Positions 8,127-25,320 are shown, counted from the stretch's first letter. The stretch is 64,000 nucleotides of DNA from Coriobacteriaceae bacterium (GCA_015062655.1 SUUG01000011.1:228268-292267), one strand, 5' to 3'. A program made the numbers and translations. The notes: generated by a model not told the origin, from the sequence alone.

Positions 8127-10718
8127 TCAGGATGCCGTCGCCGCGATGACGAGGGCGAGCGCGCAGGCGGCGAGGCCGGCGGCGAGCACCATGGTATCGC
8201 GGGACGAGAGGGAGCGGGGCGGAACCTGGACGACGTCGGGGTCGAAGGACCGGGCGGCCATGGCCTCCCCCAGCCGGTCGGCGCGGCGCATGAGCCCGAG
8301 CACCACGGGCACCACGATGGCCGCGCGGGCGCGGGCGCGGGACGCCAGCGACCCCTCGTCGAAGCGGGCGCCCCGGGCGCGCTGGGCGAGCTCGATGCGG
8401 CGCATCTCGTCCGCGACCGCGGGGATCGATGTGAGGGCGATGGAGAGCGACGTGCCCATGGCCCCCACCGGTGCGCCCGCAAGGGAGAGCGGTCTCAGCA
8501 GGCGCACGACGCCTTGGGACAGGTCGGGCACCGGCGTCGTCGCCGCTATGCAGGCGGCGAGGCCGAAGAGGATCCCGAGCCGCGCGATGGCGAGGACCGA
8601 CCGGGCGGCGCGGGGGCCGTCGACCCCCACCGGCCCGACGACGGGCATCGGCGCCGTCCCGTCGCAGGAGACGAGGTTGGCGAGCAGGATGACAAGGGCG
8701 AGGGACGCGAGCGCGCCGAGTGGGAGCGGCGGGCGCGAGGCGGATCGCCGGCGGCGGGCAAGCGGCCACAGCCCCGCGAGGACGAGGGCGGCCAGGCCCA
8801 CGACCGGCAGCGAGGGGGTCGCGAAAAGCGTCGCCACGGCTGCGAGGAAGAGGATGATCTCCACGCGGGCGTCGAGCGGGGGCGGGGCGGGGGCCGGGCC
8901 GGGCTCCCGGGGCCCCGCGGGCTGCTCCAGCCACGCGGGGCGTGCGCCCTCCTCATCGGCGGGCACCGCCTCCGCCGGACCGCCGAGCGTCAGCGGACGC
9001 GGGAGGCCGGCGAGCGCCCAGGGCCCCTCATCATCGACGCGGATCGCCGAGCGCTCGCCGTGCCAGACGAGCTCGCCTCCGCGCAGCAGGGCGATAGACG
9101 ATGCGTCCTCGAGCCATTCGTCGAGGTCATGGGAGATCACGAGCACGGGAGCGCCGGCCTTGGCAAGGTCGCGCACCAGCCGGTGGCACTCGGCACGACC
9201 CGCCGCGTCCAGGCCGGCCGTGGGCTCGTCGAAGACGTACGCGCCCGGCTCGAGGGCCGCGACCGACGCGAGACCCACCCGGCGCTGCTGGCCGCCGGAG
9301 AGCTCGAAGGGATGCCGGTCGAGCAGCTCCCCGTCAAGCCCCGTCGAGCGCGCCGCGGTGCGCACCCGGACGTCCACCTCCGCGGCGCCCAACCCAACCG
9401 AGCGCGGGCCGAATGCGATCTCGTCGTCGACGCGCTCAAGGAAAAGCTGGGCCTCAGGGCGCTGGGCGGCCAGGCCCACCGCACCCGCGTGCGCCGGCTC
9501 GCCGTTGACCAGCGCCGTGCCTGTCGGGGGTTCGAGCAGACCGGCAGCGAGGGCGGCAAGCGTCGACTTGCCGGAGCCCGACGTGCCGGCGAGCAGCAGG
9601 ATCTCGCCGGGGGCGACGGAGAGGCTGACGTCGTCGATGGCGGGATGCGCGGCGCCGGGGTAGGTGTAGGTGACGCCGGTGAGCGAGAGGCCGCCTGCGG
9701 ACGCGGGTGCCTGAGCGGATGCGGGCGTCGGCGCAGGGACCCGGGCCGGCGCAGATGCCGGCGCATCCGCCGATGTGCGAGCACGGTCCGCCGCGGGCAT
9801 CTTCGCATCCGCAGTCGCTCGGGGCCGGGCCGCCGCGGGGGCCAGTGCATCCGCAGCCGCGCGACCCCGGTCCTCCGACGGCGACGGCGTGCCCCGGCCC
9901 GCGGCCCGCACCTCGAACGCTGTGTCGCCTGAGCGCTCCGCCGCGCACCCGTCCACCGGATCCAACGGAGCCCCCAGACCGGCAGCCACAGCGCGGGAGA
10001 GCGCATCGCCCCCGGTCAGGCTCTCCCAGAGCGCGCGCTGCCCGCACACGAGCGCGCGCGGGGATCCCTCCCAGAGCGTGCGCCCCGCCTCCAAGGCCAC
10101 GATCCTGTCGGCAGCGGCCAGATCGACGGGATCGTGCGTGATCATGAGGACACCGGCCCCCGATTCCGCCGCGAGCCGCCGCGCGAGGGCGCGCACCTGG
10201 CCGCGAAGGTCGGCGTCGAGCATCGCCCCGACCTCATCGAGCACGAGGTAGGCGGGCTCCATCGCGAGCGCTCCCGCGAAGGCCACGCGCACGAGCTCGC
10301 CCCCGGAAAGCTCGTCCACCCGCCGCTCTCCGGCATCGGGGATCCCCGCCCGCGCCAGGGCGGATCGCACGCGCCGCGCCACCTCGTCCTCGGCGAGGCG
10401 GAGGTTCCGGGGCCCGAAGGCCACCTCGTCGCCCACCACCATCGCCACGATCTGATCTGCGGGGTCCTGCGGCACGAAACCGACGCGGCGGCGCACCTCG
10501 GCACGGGCGTCCGCGGCCGCGGCCGGGTCGAGGCCGTCGATCCGCACCGTGCCGGCCTCGACGAGCAGGGACCCGGCCACCACGCGGCCGAGCGTCGACT
10601 TGCCCGACCCGTTCGCCCCCGCGAGCGCCACGAGCTCCCCCGGGGCCACCGCAAGCGACGCCCCCGCGAGCGCAGCCGCCCCGCCGCGCGCCAGGTGCGC
10701 GCCTCGCACCTCGATCAT
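8127..10718 (-). CDS. ECF transporter core: two ATPases and EcfT fused in one polypeptide
   Basis: One uninterrupted 863-residue frame encodes three modules. Module 1 (about 1-240) is an ABC ATPase with Walker A GANGSGKST, signature LSGGE and Walker B YLVLDEV. An Ala/Pro/Arg linker with low-complexity repeats follows (about 270-335). Module 2 (about 340-590) is a second ATPase with GTSGSGKST, ELSGGQQRR and YVFDEPTAG. Module 3 (about 617-863) is EcfT, with hydrophobic helices and two Ala-Arg-Gly coupling motifs (AQRARGARF, MAARSFDP). In energy-coupling-factor vitamin transporters these parts (EcfA, EcfA', EcfT) are normally separate and join with substrate-binding S components. No S component is adjacent, so this is probably a shared group II core. 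The ATG at 10718 is internal to a longer open frame and is chosen because the protein starts there with MIEVRG. Confidence 0.88.
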   Translation of the reverse strand: MIEVRGAHLARGGAAALAGASLAVAPGELVALAGANGSGKSTLGRVVAGSLLVEAGTVRIDGLDPAAAADARAEVRRRVGFVPQDPADQIVAMVVGDEVAFGPRNLRLAEDEVARRVRSALARAGIPDAGERRVDELSGGELVRVAFAGALAMEPAYLVLDEVGAMLDADLRGQVRALARRLAAESGAGVLMITHDPVDLAAADRIVALEAGRTLWEGSPRALVCGQRALWESLTGGDALSRAVAAGLGAPLDPVDGCAAERSGDTAFEVRAAGRGTPSPSEDRGRAAADALAPAAARPRATADAKMPAADRARTSADAPASAPARVPAPTPASAQAPASAGGLSLTGVTYTYPGAAHPAIDDVSLSVAPGEILLLAGTSGSGKSTLAALAAGLLEPPTGTALVNGEPAHAGAVGLAAQRPEAQLFLERVDDEIAFGPRSVGLGAAEVDVRVRTAARSTGLDGELLDRHPFELSGGQQRRVGLASVAALEPGAYVFDEPTAGLDAAGRAECHRLVRDLAKAGAPVLVISHDLDEWLEDASSIALLRGGELVWHGERSAIRVDDEGPWALAGLPRPLTLGGPAEAVPADEEGARPAWLEQPAGPREPGPAPAPPPLDARVEIILFLAAVATLFATPSLPVVGLAALVLAGLWPLARRRRSASRPPLPLGALASLALVILLANLVSCDGTAPMPVVGPVGVDGPRAARSVLAIARLGILFGLAACIAATTPVPDLSQGVVRLLRPLSLAGAPVGAMGTSLSIALTSIPAVADEMRRIELAQRARGARFDEGSLASRARARAAIVVPVVLGLMRRADRLGEAMAARSFDPDVVQVPPRSLSSRDTMVLAAGLAACALALVIAATAS

Positions 10719-10826
10719 ATGGCCCCACCCCCTCGACGCGTGAGACGACGAGGCCCGGACGCCCCGCCGCCCGCCAACTGCGGACAAGCGGACGGCGCCC
10801 GGGCCCCGTGCCGTTTGCTGCGACCG

Positions 10827-11756
10827 TTACTTGCCGTAGACCTCGTGGACGTGCTTCGCGATGCCGGCGGCGTCCAGCCCGTAGTGCGCGAGCAGCTCGG
10901 AGGCCGCCGCTGACTGGCCGAAGGTCGTCATGCCCATGCGGCTCACGCGCACCGGGAGCTTCTCGCCCAGAAGCTCGGCCACGGCGGAACCCATGCCGCC
11001 GTAGATGCTGTGCTCCTCGACGGTCACGACGAGGCCCGTCTTCTCGGCGGAGGGCACGATGACGTCCTCGGCGAGCGGCTTCACGCTCATGACGTCGATG
11101 ACCTCGGCGCAGATGCCGTCCGCGGCGAGGATGTCCGCCGCGGCGAGCGCCTGGGCCACCTCGACGCCGCACGCGGCGAGCGTGACGTCGGTGCCCTCGC
11201 GCAGCACCCGCGCGAACTCGGGTCCCTCGAGCGTGAGGCCGTCGCCGTAGACCTCGGGCAGGCCCTCGCGGCCGAGGCGGATGTAGAAGGGGCCGGGGAC
11301 CTTGGCGGCGAGGCGGATGGCGGCCTTCGCGCTCTCGTAGTCGGCCGGGACGAGGACGCGCATGTGCGGGAGCGTGCGCATGAGGGCGATGTCCTCGAGC
11401 GCCTGGTGGGTCTCGCCGTCAGCGCCCACGGTGATGCCGGCGTGCGTGGGGCAGACCTTAACATTGAGGTTGCTCACGCAGACGGTGTTGCGGATCTGCT
11501 CCCAGCAGCGGCCCGCGCCGAAGACGGCGAAGGAACCGGTGAAGACCGTGCGGCCGGTGAGCGCGAGGCCCGCGGCCACGCCGATCATGTTCTGCTCGGC
11601 GATGCCGACGTCGACCATGCGGTCGGGGTGGGCGGCGGCGAGCTTCGCGGTGGTGGTGGAACCCGCGAGGTCGGCGTCGACCGCCATGACGTCGAGGCCC
11701 TCCTCCACGAGCTCGACCAGGGTCTCGCCGAACGCGGCGCGTGTTGCCTTAGCCAT
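10827..11756 (-). CDS. Transketolase, C-terminal subunit
   Basis: The 309-residue protein corresponds to the pyrimidine-binding and C-terminal domains of transketolase. It includes VDVGIAEQNMIGVAAGLA, with the catalytic glutamate that activates thiamine diphosphate, and THAGITVGADGETHQALED. It works as a complex with the N-terminal subunit encoded 3 bp upstream. The split arrangement is common in actinobacterial and archaeal lineages. Together they interconvert pentose and hexose/triose phosphates. The gene is immediately downstream of its partner, which fits translational coupling. Confidence 0.93.
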   Translation of the reverse strand: MAKATRAAFGETLVELVEEGLDVMAVDADLAGSTTTAKLAAAHPDRMVDVGIAEQNMIGVAAGLALTGRTVFTGSFAVFGAGRCWEQIRNTVCVSNLNVKVCPTHAGITVGADGETHQALEDIALMRTLPHMRVLVPADYESAKAAIRLAAKVPGPFYIRLGREGLPEVYGDGLTLEGPEFARVLREGTDVTLAACGVEVAQALAAADILAADGICAEVIDVMSVKPLAEDVIVPSAEKTGLVVTVEEHSIYGGMGSAVAELLGEKLPVRVSRMGMTTFGQSAAASELLAHYGLDAAGIAKHVHEVYGK

Positions 11757-11759
11757 GGG

Positions 11760-12659
11760 TTAAGCCTCCTTCACCGCGGCGGCGAGCCGCTCGCCTACGG
11801 CATCGATCTCTTTGAGGGCGGCAGCGGCCTGCTCGGCGTCGGGAGCGTTGCCGTGCCACTTGCACTGGTCCTCCATGAAGGAGACGCCTTTGCCCTTGAT
11901 GGTCTTGGCGATGATGGCCACGGGGCCCTCCTCGTGGGCGACGGCCTCCTCGAGGGCCGCGCGGATGTCCGGGACGCTGTGCCCGTCGGTCTCGATGACG
12001 TGCCACTTGAACGCCTTGAACTTGTCGGCGAGCGGCTGGATGTCGTTGATGTCGCTCACATGGCCGTCGATCTGGAGGTTGTTGTTGTCGACGACGGCGA
12101 CGAGGTTGTTGAGCCCGTGGTTGCCGGCGAACATCAGGGCCTCCCAGTTCTGACCCTCCTGGAGCTCGCCGTCGCCCGTGAGCGCGAAGACGCGGCGCGG
12201 CGCGGCGCCTGTGGCCTTGGCGTCAAGCTGGAAGCCGAGCGCGATGCCCGCGGACACGGAGAGGCCCTGGCCGAGCGAACCGGTGCAGACCTCGACGCCC
12301 GGGCACATGTTGCTGTCGGGGTGGCCCTGCAGGCGGGAGCCGAGCTTGCGCAGGGTGAGGAGCTCATCCTTCGTGAGATAGCCCACCTGGGCGAGGACGG
12401 CGTAGAAGCCCGGGGCGATGTGGCCCTTGGAGAGCACGAAGCGGTCGCGCTCGGGGTTCTCGGGATCGGCGGGATCGTAGCCCATGACGCCCGAGAAATA
12501 GAGGGTCGCGAGGATGTCGGCCGCGGAGAGCGATCCGCCCGGGTGACCGGTGCCGGATGCCTCGAGCATCGTGATGATGTCGTGGCGCATATGGTTGGCG
12601 ATGAGGGCGATCTCATCGTCCGTGCGCGCACACGCGCTTCTGAGCGACTCAGTTGTCAT
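11760..12659 (-). CDS. Transketolase, N-terminal subunit
   Basis: A 299-residue thiamine-diphosphate-binding half. TGHPGGSLSAADI, SKGHIAPGFYAVLAQ and the cofactor motif GDGELQEGQNWEA with NNNLQIDG downstream are all present. The start at 12659 has GAAGGGA five bases upstream and gives the family's usual length. The frame is open another ~115 codons upstream, but that stretch is low-complexity repeat DNA. First gene of the tkt pair. The ECF gene starts 109 bp beyond the pair, so a longer operon is possible. Confidence 0.93.
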   Translation of the reverse strand: MTTESLRSACARTDDEIALIANHMRHDIITMLEASGTGHPGGSLSAADILATLYFSGVMGYDPADPENPERDRFVLSKGHIAPGFYAVLAQVGYLTKDELLTLRKLGSRLQGHPDSNMCPGVEVCTGSLGQGLSVSAGIALGFQLDAKATGAAPRRVFALTGDGELQEGQNWEALMFAGNHGLNNLVAVVDNNNLQIDGHVSDINDIQPLADKFKAFKWHVIETDGHSVPDIRAALEEAVAHEEGPVAIIAKTIKGKGVSFMEDQCKWHGNAPDAEQAAAALKEIDAVGERLAAAVKEA

Positions 12660-12793
12660 GGTGGTCCCTTCGCATCGTCCAGCTCCATAGACAACACCCA
12701 TTGTATCAAGGACGGCCTGATGACGCCGGGTGGATGCCGCCGCACAGCCCATCTTCACGGCAGACGGCCGGGGACGGGTCACCGGCGGACGCG

Positions 12794-12843
12794 GCGCGGG
12801 CCGGGTGCGGGGCGCGGGCCGGGTGCGGGGCGCGGGCCGGGTT
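12794..12843. repeat. 18-bp tandem repeat, 2.8 copies
   Basis: The unit GCGCGGGCCGGGTGCGGG is repeated exactly twice (12794-12811 and 12812-12829), with a partial third copy. It lies upstream of the transketolase pair in the 1.16-kb gap between it and the DUF1648 gene. Confidence 0.85.
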
Positions 12844-13015
12844 GCAGGGGCATGACGCGGCGAGATCCGTGGGAAGGCGCGAAAAGAGCCGGGGCACGCA
12901 GCCAAAAGAAGCCGTGCGATGCAACGAGGGCGGGAAGCCCAAGGCACCGCGAACCGGAAAAGATGCGATGTGTCTGCCAACAGGCGGCGAATTGGGTGCC
13001 TGACCACCAAGCCAG

Positions 13016-13172
13016 TTGCGTTTTTGACGGCTTTGCACGTTCAAAAGCGGACACTTGGAGTATTGATGATAAAACGCAGGTCATCACGGTTGCAAATATG
13101 ACGGCTCTGCATAGGCGTGTACAAAGCCGTCATATTGTTGCAGGAAAACGTGCATAGCCGTCAAAAACGCAA
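13016..13172. repeat. Nested palindromic element, family 2, copy 1
   Basis: The outer arms are TTGCGTTTTTGACGGCTTTG (from 13016) and the inverted form ending CGTCAAAAACGCAA (13172). Inside, a second pair runs GTTGCAAATATGACGGCTC (13089) and an inverted arm ending ATATTGTTGCA (13142). The loop of the inner stem is ~6 bases. Intergenic; no coding sequence. Confidence 0.8.
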
Positions 13173-13237
13173 CCAGATTTTACGAGCTTCAAAGCAATCA
13201 GCTCCCGCGGGCGGGCATCCACCGGTTGAGCGGTTGC

Positions 13238-13495
13238 TTGTGCGGACACTCGCTGAGCACGGGCGTTCGCTGGGCGCGGGAGCCTGCTTCGTGCGGGCAT
13301 GCGCTTCGTATGCTCGCTCTCGTGTGGGCGCTCGCTACGTGCGGACGTTCGCCGCACGTGGGCGTGCACGGACACGCACTACGCGCGAACTCGCACGGTT
13401 CGCGGGCGCTCGCTACGCGCGGGCATACGTTACGTGTGGGCACTCGCTGCGTTCGAACCTGCACGGTGCGCGGGTACTCACTGAGTGCAACCCCC
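13238..13495. repeat. Degenerate minisatellite, ~17-bp unit
   Basis: About a dozen diverged copies of a unit close to GTGCGGRCRYTCGCTAC, with occasional inverted copies (CGAAC, GCACG). It is flanked on both sides by family 2 palindromic elements. The overlapping open frames give Arg/Cys/Ala-rich nonsense and are not called. Confidence 0.6.
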
Positions 13496-13547
13496 GCTCA
13501 CCCTAGCGGCTTCCAACCCGCGCAACACCGACCTCCGCGCATCCGCA

Positions 13548-13706
13548 GTTGCAAATACTGCGGCTTTGTACCTTTTCGGCAAACAAATTGACGGCTTTGC
13601 ACATGCCAGTGCAAAGCCGTCAAAATCGCAACCGCAATGACCTGCGGATTTATGATCGATACTCAAAGTGCCCGGCGTTCGCTATACACAGCCGCAAGAA
13701 ACGCAA
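13548..13706. repeat. Nested palindromic element, family 2, copy 2
   Basis: The inner stem TTGACGGCTTTGCAC / GTGCAAAGCCGTCAA is perfect over 15 bp with a 6-base loop (13588-13623). The outer arms are GTTGCAAATACTGCGGCTTT (13548) and an inverted arm ending AAGAAACGCAAC (13706). Same plan as copy 1. Together they flank the minisatellite. Confidence 0.8.
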
Positions 13707-13818
13707 CTGCCGCCGTCGCACCGCACGAACTGGGGCTCCGCCGTGCATCCGCCGGACGGCCCCGCCGCGCCAGCGACGCCGATCCGAACCCACGTCACAA
13801 GCCCCCGGCGACCGCGCC

Positions 13819-14199
13819 CTACAACCCCAGGCCGCGCCCCGTCGCCACCATGTAGAACAGGTAGGCGTTCGCAGCGTTCAGAATCACAGCCGTGATGATG
13901 CCGTTGCGGAGGAACCGCTCGTAAGTCATGCGTACCATGGCATCCGACTCATCCTCGTGCGCGCGGGCCTGCCGGCTCGCGCTGCCCGCCGTCGCGAGGC
14001 TCAGCAGGGCGCAGAGCACCGGCAGCACCAGGAGCTCGTAGCGGCTCCCCATGCGCAGCACCTCGCCGTCAGATGCGATCTTCATCGGCACGCTATCCGC
14101 GAACCCCGGCACCATCACCACGGCCACGACCAGCGGAATGAACGCCAGCACCGCAAGCGCGATGCACATGATGCCGCCGCGCGTCCCATATCGAAACAT
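13819..14199 (-). CDS. DUF1648-type membrane protein
   Basis: 126 residues with three hydrophobic helices (about 9-32, 55-72 and 95-117). The segment after helix 1 (VPMKIASDGEVLRMGSRYEL) has the P-x-H/K...G-E-x-x-x-x-G-S-K pattern of DUF1648, found in small membrane proteins of the SdpI type. It starts 12 bp after the ychF stop, so it is a likely second gene of that operon. Precise role unknown. Confidence 0.65.
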   Translation of the reverse strand: MFRYGTRGGIMCIALAVLAFIPLVVAVVMVPGFADSVPMKIASDGEVLRMGSRYELLVLPVLCALLSLATAGSASRQARAHEDESDAMVRMTYERFLRNGIITAVILNAANAYLFYMVATGRGLGL

Positions 14200-14211
14200 C
14201 CGGGTCCTCCC

Positions 14212-15276
14212 TTACACGTTGAAACGGAAGTGGACGACGTCGCCGTCGGCCATCACGTAGTCCTTGCCCTCCATGCGGAGCTTGCCGGCGGCCTTCGCGC
14301 CCTGCTCCCCACCGAGCTCGACGTAGTCCTCGTAAGCGATGACCTCGGCCTTGATGAAGCCACGCTCGAAGTCGGTGTGGATCACGCCGGCAGCCTGCGG
14401 CGCCGTGGCTCCCTCGCGCACGGTCCAGGCGCGGACCTCCATCTCGCCGGCCGTGAAGAAACTCTGGAGCCCCAGCAGCTTGTAGGCGGCCTGGGCGAGC
14501 GTCTCCAGGCCCGAGTGCTCGAGGCCGAGGTCGGCCAGGTACTCGGCGGCCTCCTCGGGCTCGAGCTCCGAGAGCTCGGCCTCCACCTTGGCGCAGATGG
14601 GAATCGGGGTGACGCCGCCGATGGGAGCGGGCTCGGCGGCGAGCTCGTCCTCGTCGACGTTCGCCACGTAGAGCAATGGTTTCATCGTGAGCAGAAAGAG
14701 CTCGCGGGCGGCGGCGCGCTCGTCGTCGGACATCTCCATCGCGGCGGCGCGGTGGCCCTCATTGAGCCAATCCACCAGGCGCTTCGCGACCTCGAGCTTG
14801 GGGGCGAGCGCGCGGTCGCGCTTCGATTCCTTCTCAAGCTTGGGGATCTGGCGCTCAAGCGTCTGGATGTCGGCGAGGATGAGCTCGGTCATGATCGTGT
14901 CGGCGTCGCTCGCGGGATCGACGCGGCCGTCCACGTGCACCACGTCGGGGTCCTTGAAGTAGCGAACGACCTCGCAGATAGCATCCGTCTCGCGGATGTT
15001 CGCGAGGAACTGGTTGCCCAGGCCCTCCCCTGCGTTCGCGCCCTTCACAAGGCCCGCGATGTCCACGAACTCCACGGTGGCCGGCATGATGCGGCCCGGA
15101 TGCACGATGTCGGCCAGAGCATCGAGGCGCGCATCGGGCACGTCCACGATGCCGATGTTCGGGTCGATCGTCGCGAACGGGTAGTTGGCGGCCAGGCCGC
15201 CCTTCTTGGTGAGGGCCGTGAAGAGCGTCGACTTGCCCACGTTGGGCAGGCCGACGATGCCGATCGACAGTGCCAT
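14212..15276 (-). CDS. ychF: Redox-regulated ATPase/GTPase YchF (Obg-like)
   Basis: A ribosome-associated P-loop NTPase of the OLA1/YchF family, 354 residues. Seen are G1 GLPNVGKSTL, the switch region PFATIDPNIGIV, G3 DIAGLVKGANAGEGLGNQFL, and the characteristic NVDED in place of NKxD, which in this family goes with ATP preference. The C-terminal TGS domain ends DYVMADGDVVHFRFNV. The ATG chosen (MALSIGIVGLPN) has AAGGAT upstream and matches the family start. An open upstream extension of 25 codons has no homology. Promoter not identified. Confidence 0.95.
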   Translation of the reverse strand: MALSIGIVGLPNVGKSTLFTALTKKGGLAANYPFATIDPNIGIVDVPDARLDALADIVHPGRIMPATVEFVDIAGLVKGANAGEGLGNQFLANIRETDAICEVVRYFKDPDVVHVDGRVDPASDADTIMTELILADIQTLERQIPKLEKESKRDRALAPKLEVAKRLVDWLNEGHRAAAMEMSDDERAAARELFLLTMKPLLYVANVDEDELAAEPAPIGGVTPIPICAKVEAELSELEPEEAAEYLADLGLEHSGLETLAQAAYKLLGLQSFFTAGEMEVRAWTVREGATAPQAAGVIHTDFERGFIKAEVIAYEDYVELGGEQGAKAAGKLRMEGKDYVMADGDVVHFRFNV

Positions 15277-15450
15277 GCGTCCATCCTTCTCGTTGAAGCC
15301 GGGAATCCGGCGCGTTTTCCAACCATCTACGATAGCACGCTCGGACGGCACCTGCGATGAGGTAGGCCCAGCCCCTCACAAAGCGTCGCGGCACACGGCA
15401 GCACGGCGAACCCCGCCTTTCACGCCTCACGACGACAAACCATGCGCGTT

Positions 15451-15648
15451 CTGTACCAGTTTTGGACTCACCGATGAAAACCTAACGCCACTTGTACCAG
15501 TTTTCAGCTGATCGCGATGTAGCCTCCGATTTCCATCCAGAAGAAATGCAGTTCAGAAGCGTGCGTGAAAACTGGCTACTCACGGCATAGCGTCAAACTG
15601 GTACAAGAGGCGTGAGTTTGGATTCCCGAACCGCAAAACTGATACAGA
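15451..15648. repeat. Nested palindromic element, family 3, copy 1
   Basis: Word CTTGTACCAGTTTT occurs twice rightward (15451 as CTGTACCAGTTTT, and 15491) about 40 bp apart, and twice inverted (AAACTGGTACAAG at 15596, AAAACTGATACAG at 15636), again ~40 bp apart. Total 198 bp. The remaining ~350 bp between ychF and the next gene show no credible gene. Confidence 0.8.
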
Positions 15649-15885
15649 AGGCGCGAGGTTTCACCATTTGCCAGAAAAGAGGCGCATGAGCGAGGGTGAG
15701 GCCCATCGACTGCACTGCAAGCATCTGGATGACATCGAACGGCCAGATGAGAGCCGCCCGAACCGGACTGCCGATGAAGAAATCGCGGGCTTTGAGACCT
15801 TTGCTGTCTGAGGCGCCGCGAGACGCATTCGATTAGACCGGGCCGCATCGATCCAGGAATCGGGCAGCGCCGGCGATCCCTCAGG

Positions 15886-16260
15886 TCAGGATGCGTCCCG
15901 CGCCGCCGCACCGCGGTGGAGCCGTCGTGCAACGAAGATGTTCGCCGCATTCACCGCAACCAACAAGAAGAGATATAGGACAGTCGCGCCCACGTACACG
16001 CTCCATACGTCCCCGAAGAAAGCGGGATCGGATCGGCCCAAATCGGGGGCCAGGGCGGCTCCCAGACAGATGATGTAAGCAAGCACGACGACGGCAAACG
16101 CCCCGCTTACCCCCGCGCCTACCGCATGGAGTCGCCGATGGCGGCTGAGAGCGCCCCCCACGCAGAAGCACGCGGCGGCTACGAGCGAGGCCACAGCCGC
16201 CGAGAACACGAGGACGAAAACGGTCGGAGAATAGAGGACGGACTCGAGTGGTCCCATCAT
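15886..16260 (-). CDS. Small membrane protein, function unknown
   Basis: 124 residues with three strongly hydrophobic helices (about residues 13-36, 49-72 and 87-110), the last followed by an Arg-rich end (ARRLHRG). GAAGGAAG sits eight bases before the first of two adjacent ATGs. It lies ~130 bp beyond the rpoC terminator and so has its own promoter, which I cannot place. No family recognised. Confidence 0.65.
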   Translation of the reverse strand: MMGPLESVLYSPTVFVLVFSAAVASLVAAACFCVGGALSRHRRLHAVGAGVSGAFAVVVLAYIICLGAALAPDLGRSDPAFFGDVWSVYVGATVLYLFLLVAVNAANIFVARRLHRGAAARDAS

Positions 16261-16394
16261 GTCATCACTTCCTTCATACGAGACTGCCTACGTGCATCCG
16301 CGACGCGCGGGGGCATCGAGTGGCTCCTAGTTACAATTGACTATGTTATTTTTATATTATTGCCACCCCTCTGTTGCAATACAAAAAACGTACT

Positions 16395-16429
16395 AAAAAA
16401 CCGCGGACCCGTAACAGGGCCCGCGGTTT
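16395..16429 (-). terminator. Intrinsic terminator of rpoBC
   Basis: On the minus strand a GC-rich stem (AAACCGCGG ... CCGCGGTTT) runs into TTTTTT, ~32 bp after the rpoC stop codon. Confidence 0.9.
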
Positions 16430-16461
16430 CACCGCATGCGAACGATGCGTCCGCGGGGGCG

Positions 16462-20931
<4,470 letters not shown>

Positions 20932-20935
20932 AGAA

Positions 20936-24436
<3,501 letters not shown>

Positions 24437-24503
24437 CAGGTGTTCCCTCCTTTTGGGAAAGAGAATGGCCGGCATCGGATGATGCCAGTTGTCGCAACGT
24501 ATT

Positions 24504-24531
24504 AGTGTAGCAGGTGAAAACCGTTCGGCAA
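24504..24531 (-). promoter_or_regulatory. Candidate rpoB promoter with extended -10
   Basis: On the minus strand TTGCCG, a 16-bp spacer and TGCTACACT (TG extension plus -10) lie ~70 bp upstream of the rpoB start. It would let rpoBC be transcribed independently of rplJL, which is 12 kb away. Confidence 0.6.
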
Positions 24532-24715
24532 GAAAAGTCTTGACCTTATCGGTCGTTTGGGGTATAGGAAATTTTTTGTTGAGAAATCGCTGGTAGGATG
24601 CGGTGCATCGAACGTATGTTCATGGGTTTTGAGTGAACGTGGAAAATGCGCCACCCGCGGCGGGCGGCAGGCGGCGGGCAGGCGGATGCGCGGGGGGCGG
24701 CACTCGGGCGGCAGG

Positions 24716-24779
24716 ATGCCGAGCGTTCGTAATTCGGCATTTTCGGCACGTGAAATGGTCAATTGCGAACGCTCGGCAT
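24716..24779. repeat. Hairpin element, family 1, copy 1
   Basis: Arms ATGCCGAGCGTTCGTAATTC and the inverse ending GCGAACGCTCGGCAT, 64 bp in all. It lies between rpoB and the GH123 gene. The rest of this 885-bp gap holds one family 4 element and a strong hairpin. Confidence 0.85.
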
Positions 24780-24858
24780 GGTAGCTCGTGGGGCTGGGGG
24801 ACGCCGTCGGACGTGGTCCTTGCGCCGTGCACGCGATTCCGACGAAAGCGTCGATATA

Positions 24859-25003
24859 TTGAGGAAGGGAGCGCAAAACGCCACATATTTTGAGGTTCGG
24901 AACCAGGCGGCTCTCAACCTCAAGATTTATCGCGCCGCTGACCTGCTGCTCATGGATTCATGGTTTTGCAGCGTGGTCCGAAGCTCAAAAAAGCTCCGCA
25001 AAG
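24859..25003. repeat. Nested palindromic element, family 4, copy 1
   Basis: Words TTGAGGAAGGGAGCGC (24859) and TTTGAGGTTCGGAACC (24889) face inverted words CTCTCAACCTCAAGA (24911) and GGTCCGAAGCTC (24975). It shares the spacing and the internal segment CGCCGCTGA with the copy at 29746. More diverged than other families. Confidence 0.55.
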
Positions 25004-25238
25004 AGACGGACGGCAAGCCGAAACCGGATGTTTTCGAAGTCGGGAGCGATCGTGTCTCCACCGAGGATGCCCCGCGTCGCCTACCTGTCTTTGCGCTTGC
25101 CCCGATGCCCAGTGCCCCGCCCCCTGCATCACCGCTCGCATCGGGATGCGGTGGTGCGCTGCGCCGCCAGGCCGCCTGCGTCGGCTGCGGCCCACTCGAT
25201 TGTGCCACGAGATGGCGGCGGGCATGCTCCACATGAGA

Positions 25239-25276
25239 GCAGCCTCCCCGTCCGGCGAACCGGGTGGGGAGGCTGC
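25239..25276 (-). terminator. Strong hairpin after the GH123-like gene
   Basis: An 11-bp perfect stem (GCAGCCTCCCC / GGGGAGGCTGC) lies 45 bp past the stop codon of the wall protein. There is no U-tract on either strand, so it may stabilise the mRNA or act only as a weak terminator. Confidence 0.55.
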
Positions 25277-25320
25277 CCTGTCACCTGCGATCGCAGGCGC
25301 GTTGACGCGGGATGGATGCG

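Noticed and set aside
13226..13591. Open frames across the minisatellite at 13.2-13.5 kb
   Set aside because: Low-complexity Arg/Cys/His-rich translations made of the repeat unit in several frames, no ribosome-binding site, no family.
13016..13706. CRISPR array
   Set aside because: The repeats are inverted, nested and of uneven spacing, with no constant repeat/spacer alternation and no cas genes.
15687..15812. 41-codon acidic frame between ychF and the membrane gene (MSEGEAHRLHCKHL...)
   Set aside because: No convincing ribosome-binding site or family and no operon context. It could be a remnant, but support is too thin to call.
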